NCBI GenBank assembly: GCA_019348475.1 | Contig: JAHWJJ010000141.1 | Coordinates: 1 to 9,687 of the forward strand | Direction of reading: 5' to 3' | Source of the DNA: Gemmatimonadota bacterium | GTDB taxonomy: Bacteria > Gemmatimonadota > Gemmatimonadetes > Longimicrobiales > Longimicrobiaceae | Length of the DNA stretch: 9,687 nucleotides | Part shown: positions 5,698-9,687 of the stretch, piece by piece | How the letters are laid out: each line of letters starts with the position of its first letter | Numbering within the stretch: position 1 is the first letter of the stretch | Notes under the pieces: model-generated | The model's database searches: none | The model's input: only the letters and a program-made list of their open reading frames with translations | What the model was told of the DNA's origin: nothing | Program-made: the position numbers and the translations under genes

Positions 5698-6933
5698 ATG
5701 AAATCCCCATCCCGGTCCCACCCGTTCCGCATGCGCGCACCCGTATTCTCCGCCGCCGTCTGCCTCGCGGCGGCGTGCGCCGACGCGCCGCCGCTCCCCT
5801 CCGCCCGCGCCGCCGCCCCCGCCGCCAGCGGCGCGGGCGGGGCCCTGTTCGTGGACGTGACGGAGACCCACGTGCCGCTGACCGCCGGCAGCAGCATGGA
5901 CGCACAGGCGTTCGACGCCGACGGCGACGGCGACCTGGACCTGCTGATCGCCAAGGAGATGCAGCGCAACGTGCTGCTGCTGAACGACGGCACGGGACGG
6001 TTCTCGGACGCCAGCCAGGCGCGGCTGCCGTACACCCTGCACGACAGCGAGGACGTGGCGGTGGCGGACTTCGACGGGGACGGCGACCCCGACGCCGTGG
6101 TCGCGGGCGAGGACGACCAGGTCAGCGAGTTCTACCTGAACGCGGGCGGCGGCTTCTTCACGGCCGCGGGGAGCCTGCTCCCCGCCATGGGCACCGCCCA
6201 GTCCGTGGTGGCCGCCGACGTGGACGGCGACGGCGACGCGGACCTGCTGTTCGGCAACCACGGCCAGAACTTCCTGTTCATCAACGGCGGCGGGCGCTTC
6301 AGCGACCAGACGCGCGTGCGGCTTCCCGCGGCGGCCGACCTTACGCAGGACATTGAGGTGGGCGACGTGGACGGCGACGGCGACCTGGACGTGGTGCTGG
6401 GGAACGTGGACGCCAACCGCATCCTGCTGAACGACGGACGCGGCTTTTTCACGGACGCCACCGCCGGCCGGCTTCCCCTCCGTGCATCCATCGAGGAGAC
6501 GCGCGAGGCGGAGCTGGCGGACGTGGACGGCGACGGCGACCTGGACCTGTACTTCGCCAACGTTGCGTTCGTGCCCGGCGCGGACCCGCAGGACCGGCTG
6601 CTGATCAATGACGGCCGCGGATATTTCAGCGATCAGACAGCGCGGCGCATCGGCCGCGAGACGGCGCACACGCCCGAGGCCGAGTTCGTGGACGTGGACC
6701 GCGACGGCGACCTGGACCTGGTGACCGCCAACTTCCGCGACACGAAGGCGTACCGCGTCTCGCTCAATGATGGGACCGGCGTCTTCAGGGAGGCCACCGG
6801 CTCCGTGTTCCCCGCCGGCCTCACCGGCGAAGGCGTGGACGTGGAAGTGGCCGACTTCAACGGCGACGGGGTGCTGGACATCTACCTCTGCAGCTACGTG
6901 GGCACCGACCGGCTGATCCTGGGCCGTCCATAG
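5698..6933 (+). CDS. Lipoprotein with seven FG-GAP/VCBS repeats (predicted beta-propeller)
   Basis: The 411-residue product starts with a basic segment, then a hydrophobic stretch ending LAAAC-ADA, with C27 the likely lipidated cysteine. It is therefore probably membrane-anchored and exposed outside the cytoplasm. After a short Ala/Pro linker come seven repeats of 49-57 residues. Each opens with a calcium-binding DxDGDGxxD loop, the first Asp being at residues 73, 124, 174, 223, 275, 332 and 386. Most then have a hydrophobic strand, LLLNDGTGRF-like and FSDAS-like segments. Repeat 6 has Arg in the loop (DVDRDGD) and repeat 7 Asn (DFNGDG). Seven repeats fit a seven-bladed propeller like integrin alpha or bacterial FG-GAP proteins, which bind ligands or partners rather than catalyse. 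There is no enzyme domain. The ligand is unknown. Confidence 0.9.
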   Translation: MKSPSRSHPFRMRAPVFSAAVCLAAACADAPPLPSARAAAPAASGAGGALFVDVTETHVPLTAGSSMDAQAFDADGDGDLDLLIAKEMQRNVLLLNDGTGRFSDASQARLPYTLHDSEDVAVADFDGDGDPDAVVAGEDDQVSEFYLNAGGGFFTAAGSLLPAMGTAQSVVAADVDGDGDADLLFGNHGQNFLFINGGGRFSDQTRVRLPAAADLTQDIEVGDVDGDGDLDVVLGNVDANRILLNDGRGFFTDATAGRLPLRASIEETREAELADVDGDGDLDLYFANVAFVPGADPQDRLLINDGRGYFSDQTARRIGRETAHTPEAEFVDVDRDGDLDLVTANFRDTKAYRVSLNDGTGVFREATGSVFPAGLTGEGVDVEVADFNGDGVLDIYLCSYVGTDRLILGRP

Positions 6934-6952
6934 CCTCGCGGCCGGCGGATCC

Positions 6953-6986
6953 GCGGCGGCGGGCGCGGGAGCCCGCCCGCCGCCGC
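6953..6986 (+). terminator. GC hairpin after the FG-GAP gene, possible terminator
   Basis: Perfect 12-base arms gcggcggcgggc (6953-6964) and gcccgccgccgc (6975-6986) enclose a 10-base loop, starting 19 bases after the TAG stop. There is no T-tract, so termination is inferred from position and strength only. Confidence 0.45.
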
Positions 6987-7011
6987 ATCCACCCTCCGCG
7001 CACCGCCGCGG

Positions 7012-7040
7012 TTGACGGGGCCGGGGTCGCGGCGAAGATT
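7012..7040 (+). promoter_or_regulatory. Candidate promoter of the purine nucleoside phosphorylase gene
   Basis: TTGACG (7012-7017, 5 of 6 consensus positions) and AAGATT (7035-7040, 3 of 6) are spaced by 17 bases. The predicted start is about 23 bases before the ATG at 7070. Confidence 0.45.
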
Positions 7041-7069
7041 GCCGGCTCCACGTCCACGCCCGAGAGCCG

Positions 7070-7921
7070 ATGCACGCCCCATCCATCCACGACACCGTCG
7101 CCTTTCTACGCGAGCGATTCACCCGCGCGCCGCACGCCGTGCTGGTGCTGGGAAGCGGCCTGGGGGGGCTGGCGGACGAGATCGAGGACCCGGTGCGCAT
7201 CCCCTTCGGCGAGATCCCGGGCTTTCCGCGGCGCACGCAGGAGCTGGCGGGGCACGCCGGGCAGCTGGTGGCCGGGCGCCTGGAGGGGGTGGAGGTGGCG
7301 GCCATGCAGGGCCGCTTTCACCTGTACGAGGGGTGGCAGGCGGCGGACGTGGCGCTGCCGGTGCGCGCGCTGGCCGCGCTGGGCGCCGAAACCATGCTGC
7401 TGACCAACGCGGCCGGCGGCATCCGTCCCGGCTTTCAGCCCGGCGACCTGATGCTGATGGCGGACCACGTGAACCTGATGTTCCGCAACCCGCTCATCGG
7501 ACAGACGGTGCCGGGCGAGGAGCGCTTTCCCGACATGTCGGATCCGTACGACGCGGGCTTTCGCCGCATCGCCGAAGAGGTCGCGCGCGACCTGCGCATC
7601 CCCATGGTGCAGGGCGTGTACGCGGCCGTCCTGGGCCCCAGCTACGAGACGCCGGCGGAGATCCGCATGCTGGCGCGGCTGGGTGCCGACGCGGTGGGGA
7701 TGAGCACGGTGCCCGAGGTGCTGGTGGCGCGCGCCATCGGGATGAAGTGCCTGGGGATCAGCTGCATCACCAACCTGGCCGCCGGGCTGGGAGGCGAGCG
7801 GCTGTCGCACGACGAGGTGATGGAGGTGGGCGCCCGCGTCCGCGACCGGCTGGCCGCCCTCGTCCGGGCGCTGCTGCCCCGTGTCGCGGGGCTGAACCGC
7901 CCGTCCGAGGCCGCGGCGTAG
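7070..7921 (+). CDS. punA: Purine nucleoside phosphorylase, trimeric type
   Basis: The enzyme cleaves purine (deoxy)nucleosides with phosphate to base and (deoxy)ribose-1-phosphate in cytosolic purine salvage. The 283-residue length matches the low-molecular-weight trimeric class, not the hexameric DeoD class. Conserved elements are in order: phosphate loop VLGSGLGGL (S29), GRFHLYEG (R82, H84, Y86), LTNAAGG (111-117), GPSYETPAEIRML (E193, the base-binding Glu), GADAVGMSTVPE (M211, S212), ISCITNLAAG (N235) and LSHDEV (H247). The Glu/Asn pair is that of 6-oxopurine (inosine/guanosine) enzymes, so adenosine is unlikely to be a good substrate. The protein appears complete and nothing catalytic is missing. 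It is probably transcribed alone; no deoxyribose or pentose mutase gene is adjacent. Confidence 0.96.
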   Translation: MHAPSIHDTVAFLRERFTRAPHAVLVLGSGLGGLADEIEDPVRIPFGEIPGFPRRTQELAGHAGQLVAGRLEGVEVAAMQGRFHLYEGWQAADVALPVRALAALGAETMLLTNAAGGIRPGFQPGDLMLMADHVNLMFRNPLIGQTVPGEERFPDMSDPYDAGFRRIAEEVARDLRIPMVQGVYAAVLGPSYETPAEIRMLARLGADAVGMSTVPEVLVARAIGMKCLGISCITNLAAGLGGERLSHDEVMEVGARVRDRLAALVRALLPRVAGLNRPSEAAA

Positions 7922-7984
7922 CGCGCGCTGGCCGAGTCGCCGCGCGCGCGAATCTTTCCCGCTGCACTCCGCGTACACACCCGC

Positions 7985-8004
7985 ACGGCCGGTCCCGCGG
8001 CCGT
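7985..8004 (+). terminator. Hairpin after the phosphorylase gene
   Basis: Arms acggccg (7985-7991) and cggccgt (7998-8004) flank a 6-base loop, 63 bases past the stop. It has no T-tract, so it is only a weak terminator candidate. Confidence 0.3.
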
Positions 8005-8021
8005 TCACCGCTTCCATTCCG

Positions 8022-8036
8022 GCCCGGTCACCGGGC
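8022..8036. repeat. 15-bp odd palindrome before the small membrane protein gene
   Basis: gcccggt-c-accgggc is a perfect inverted repeat with a single central base, ending 30 bases before the ATG at 8067. Its position is compatible with an operator or with the 5' leader; with a 1-base centre it is not a good RNA hairpin. Could be chance in GC-rich DNA. Confidence 0.3.
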
Positions 8037-8066
8037 TGTCCACGTACTCTGCCGACGGAGGACCCG

Positions 8067-8420
8067 ATGGACACCAACGAAACGATCATCGCGGCGACGG
8101 CCATCTTTCTGGGAATGATGGTGGTGCTGATCCCCATCGCGGGGCTCACGGCCCGCTTTGCCCTGAAGCCGCTGATGGAGGCGCTGCGCAGCTACCGCGA
8201 GCTGCAGGGCGACAATCAGGCCCAGCAGCTGGTGGAGCGGCGGATCGCCCTGATGGAGGAGCAGATCCACAGCATGGACCGCTCGATCCGGGAGCTGCTG
8301 GAGGAGTCGGCGTTCCGCCGCGAGCTGGAGGCCGGGAAGCAGAAGGCGGCGCCCCTCCCCCTCCCGCGCGTTCCGGAGCAGAGCGCGTCCCGTGCGCAGG
8401 CGGAGCCGGTGGTCGGCTGA
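8067..8420 (+). CDS. Small membrane-anchored coiled-coil protein, unknown function
   Basis: A 117-residue protein that I do not recognise as a named family. GGAGGA at 8057-8062, just before the ATG, is the best ribosome binding site in the window and supports the start. Residues about 7-28 (IIAATAIFLGMMVVLIPIAG) form one membrane segment with a short, nearly uncharged N-terminus. Residues about 38-90 are a charged amphipathic helix with heptad-like leucines and isoleucines (ALRSYRELQ, ALMEEQIHSMDRSIRELLEE), consistent with a coiled coil. The tail after about 92 is Pro/Ala-rich and probably disordered. The layout resembles PspB-like or other small scaffold proteins, but there is no motif to prove kinship. 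It converges on thiD and is separated from the phosphorylase gene by 145 bases. Confidence 0.72.
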   Translation: MDTNETIIAATAIFLGMMVVLIPIAGLTARFALKPLMEALRSYRELQGDNQAQQLVERRIALMEEQIHSMDRSIRELLEESAFRRELEAGKQKAAPLPLPRVPEQSASRAQAEPVVG

Positions 8421-8460
8421 GGCCCTCACCCGCTCCGCGGATGTGAAGTCCCGAGCAGTT

Positions 8461-8503
8461 GAAGCCCCGTTCGGCGAGCGTGAGCGAGCCGAGACGGGGC
8501 TTC
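8461..8503. repeat. Hairpin repeat, family copy 2, between convergent genes
   Basis: Ten-base arms gaagccccgt (8461-8470) and acggggcttc (8494-8503) plus inner arms tcggc (8471-8475) and gccga (8488-8492) form a strong stem with one bulged base and a 12-base loop. It lies between the ends of two convergent genes, an ideal place for a bidirectional terminator, though there is no long T-run. Its outer sequence matches the hairpin at 843-878 read in reverse. Confidence 0.6.
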
Positions 8504-8515
8504 TGGCATTTCCAG

Positions 8516-8535
8516 CCGCGGGCTTCAGCCCGCGG
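8516..8535. repeat. Palindrome overlapping the thiD stop codon
   Basis: Arms ccgcgggct (8516-8524) and agcccgcgg (8527-8535) with a 2-base centre. The thiD TGA occupies 8525-8527, inside the palindrome. It may be a short dispersed element that supplies the stop, or part of the 3' hairpin signal. Confidence 0.5.
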
Positions 8536-9553
8536 TCCCGGTGGCGGCGTCCCTCGTGCCCGCGGCCCCCGGCGCGCCGGTCCCGGTGCCCGCGGTCCCC
8601 GTCGCGGCGGCCCCCGTCCCGGCGGTCCCGGTGCCCGCGGTCCCCATGCCCGCGTTCCGCGTTCCGGCGGTCCCGGTGCCCGCGGTCTCGGTGGCGGCGT
8701 CCCTCGTGCCCGCGGTCCCCGGCGCGCCGGTCCCGGTGCCGCCGCCGGCATCCGAACCGCCGCGCCGCGCCGGCACCATGTGGTTCAGCGGGCCGTGCCC
8801 GGAGCCCAGCCCGGGCGCGGCGGCGATGGCGCGCTGCACGTAGTCCAGCGCGTCTTCCACCGCCTGGCGCAGCGGCCGCCCGTGGGCCAGGCCCGCGGCG
8901 ATGGCGGCGGAAAGCGTGCATCCCGTTCCATGCGTGTTGCGCGTGTCCATTCGGGGGCGCCGCCACTCGTGCCACTCCGTCCCGTCGAACAGCACGTCCA
9001 CCAGCTCGGCGGAGCGCAGGTGGCCGCCCTTGAGCAGGGCGCTGCGGGCGCCGCGCTCCACCAGCGCCCGCGCCGCGCGGCGCATCCCGTCCGCATCCTC
9101 CACCGCGAAGCCGGCCAGGATCGCCGCCTCGTCCAGGTTGGGCGTCACGCAGGCCGCCAGCGGCAGCAGCGCGTCCACGATCGTCCGCTCGGCGTCGGGG
9201 TCCAGCAGCCGGTCGCCGCTGGTGGCCACCATCACCGGGTCCAGCACATAGTTGGGGAGCGCGTGCTCGCGGATGGATGTGGCGACGGCGCGCACCAGCT
9301 CCGCCGTCGCCAGCATCCCCGTCTTGCACGCCGCCGGGGGCAGGTCCGCCGCCACCGCCGCGGTCTGCGCGCGCACGGTGTCGACCGGAATCGGGTGGAC
9401 CCCGGTGACGCCGCGCGTGTTCTGCACGGTGATGGCCGTCAGCGCGCTGGTGCCGAAGCAGCCGAACGCGTGAAAGGTCTTCAGGTCCGCCTGGATGCCG
9501 GCCCCGCCGCCGGAGTCGGAGCCGGCAATGGTCAGTGCGATGGGAAGGGTCAT
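8525..9553 (-). CDS. thiD: Hydroxymethylpyrimidine/phosphomethylpyrimidine kinase with repetitive C-terminal tail
   Basis: ThiD phosphorylates HMP and HMP-phosphate to HMP-diphosphate for thiamine synthesis in the cytosol. The first ~260 residues are a complete ribokinase-fold Thi[18 protein letters not shown] at 11-27 (substrate loop), the [17 protein letters not shown] segment, [13 protein letters not shown] at 105-117, [10 protein letters not shown] at 137-146, KGGH at 175-178 and [12 protein letters not shown] at 206-217 with the anion hole and C212. ThiD normally stops soon after a segment like [10 protein letters not shown] (249-259 here). In this gene an 82-residue Gly/Thr/Ala tail follows, built from a 5-residue unit (GTAGT-like) encoded by a minisatellite. 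The tail has no recognisable domain. No other thi gene is adjacent. The start at 9553 matches the family N-terminus; no clear ribosome binding site is seen. Confidence 0.94.
   Translation of the reverse strand: MTLPIALTIAGSDSGGGAGIQADLKTFHAFGCFGTSALTAITVQNTRGVTGVHPIPVDTVRAQTAAVAADLPPAACKTGMLATAELVRAVATSIREHALPNYVLDPVMVATSGDRLLDPDAERTIVDALLPLAACVTPNLDEAAILAGFAVEDADGMRRAARALVERGARSALLKGGHLRSAELVDVLFDGTEWHEWRRPRMDTRNTHGTGCTLSAAIAAGLAHGRPLRQAVEDALDYVQRAIAAAPGLGSGHGPLNHMVPARRGGSDAGGGTGTGAPGTAGTRDAATETAGTGTAGTRNAGMGTAGTGTAGTGAAATGTAGTGTGAPGAAGTRDAATGTAG
8528..8760 (-). repeat. Minisatellite encoding the ThiD tail (15/45/150-bp hierarchy)
   Basis: The 15-mer ggtcccggtgcccgc (plus strand) occurs perfectly at 8579-8593, 8624-8638 and 8669-8683, exactly 45 bases apart, with degenerate units between. 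In addition 8541-8590 and 8691-8740 are 50-base copies differing at a single base (8566 C, 8716 T), exactly 150 bases apart. All periods are multiples of 3, so copy-number changes by whole units keep the thiD frame. Confidence 0.85.
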
Positions 9554-9687
9554 CGGTGGCTGGCGGGGAAATCGAATCCAAAACGCCGGGCGAATGGAAA
9601 GCGAGCGGCGCGGAGCCGCAAGGGCGCCCGCGCCGCACCGTCGCTCCTCCTCCGTCCGCTACCGCGGGACCGGGTGGCCGGCCGGGA
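9554..9687 (-). other. thiD upstream leader with hairpin, no thiamine riboswitch seen
   Basis: Arms gcggcgcgg (9605-9613) and ccgcgccgc (9628-9636) flank a 14-base loop about 50 bases before the thiD start. I looked for the conserved TPP-riboswitch core (CTGAGA) on the minus strand and did not find it. The promoter is not evident. A plus-strand frame from 9594 runs off the window and cannot be judged. Confidence 0.4.

Noticed and set aside
5695..7305. A 536-codon minus-strand open frame opposite the FG-GAP gene
   Set aside because: Its apparent repeats (VQVAVAVHV) are just the reverse complement of the DxDGDGD-coding repeats. No start signal or domain.
8528..8760. The repetitive block as a CRISPR array
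   Set aside because: Units are 15 bp, GC-rich and contiguous without unique spacers, and they are translated in frame with thiD.
8028..9638. A 536-codon minus-strand open frame overlapping thiD in another frame
   Set aside because: The thiD frame carries every family motif; this frame is Arg/Gly-rich shadow sequence, including through the minisatellite.
9554..9687. Possible TPP riboswitch upstream of thiD
   Set aside because: The conserved THI-box core is absent on the minus strand; only a simple GC hairpin is seen, though the leader could extend beyond the window.
9594..9687. A plus-strand open frame from an ATG at 9594 to the right edge
   Set aside because: Only about 31 codons are visible, Arg/Ala/Ser-rich, and no evidence separates it from chance.

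Overview
This is a very GC-rich window, with coding frames dominated by G/C in third codon position, weak or absent Shine-Dalgarno sites and many GC hairpins. The gene set (a tricorn-like S41 peptidase with TPRs, an FG-GAP/VCBS lipoprotein, LrgA/LrgB, a trimeric-type purine nucleoside phosphorylase, ThiD) and the style of the intergenic repeats suggest a Gemmatimonadota bacterium, perhaps Longimicrobiaceae. That placement is an inference from composition and gene style; no rRNA or marker gene is present.

Layout. 1-649 (minus): N-terminal part of a SWIM zinc-finger protein that runs off the left edge. 650-1035: non-coding, with a hairpin repeat and one copy of a dispersed repeat. 1036-2113 (minus): a two-gene operon, lrgA then lrgB, overlapping by 8 bases. 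2114-2444: intergenic, with a second copy of the dispersed repeat and a promoter covered by a 34-bp perfect palindrome. 2445-4181 (plus): secreted TPR plus S41-type peptidase. 4300-5235 (plus): APH-family phosphotransferase. 5236-5697: a long gap without a convincing gene. 5698-6933 (plus): lipoprotein with seven FG-GAP/VCBS repeats. 7070-7921 (plus): purine nucleoside phosphorylase. 8067-8420 (plus): small membrane-anchored coiled-coil protein of unknown function. 8421-8524: convergent gap with hairpins. 8525-9553 (minus): ThiD with an 82-residue repetitive tail. 9554-9687: thiD leader.

The genes do not form one pathway. Apart from lrgAB they look like single transcription units, with housekeeping functions (purine salvage, thiamine pyrimidine kinase) mixed with envelope and secreted functions. 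I see no defence island, CRISPR array, integrase, transposase or tRNA. The two most unusual signals are non-canonical: the nested double palindrome over the -10 and predicted start of the S41 peptidase promoter, and the 15-bp/45-bp/150-bp hierarchical minisatellite that has become the C-terminus of ThiD.
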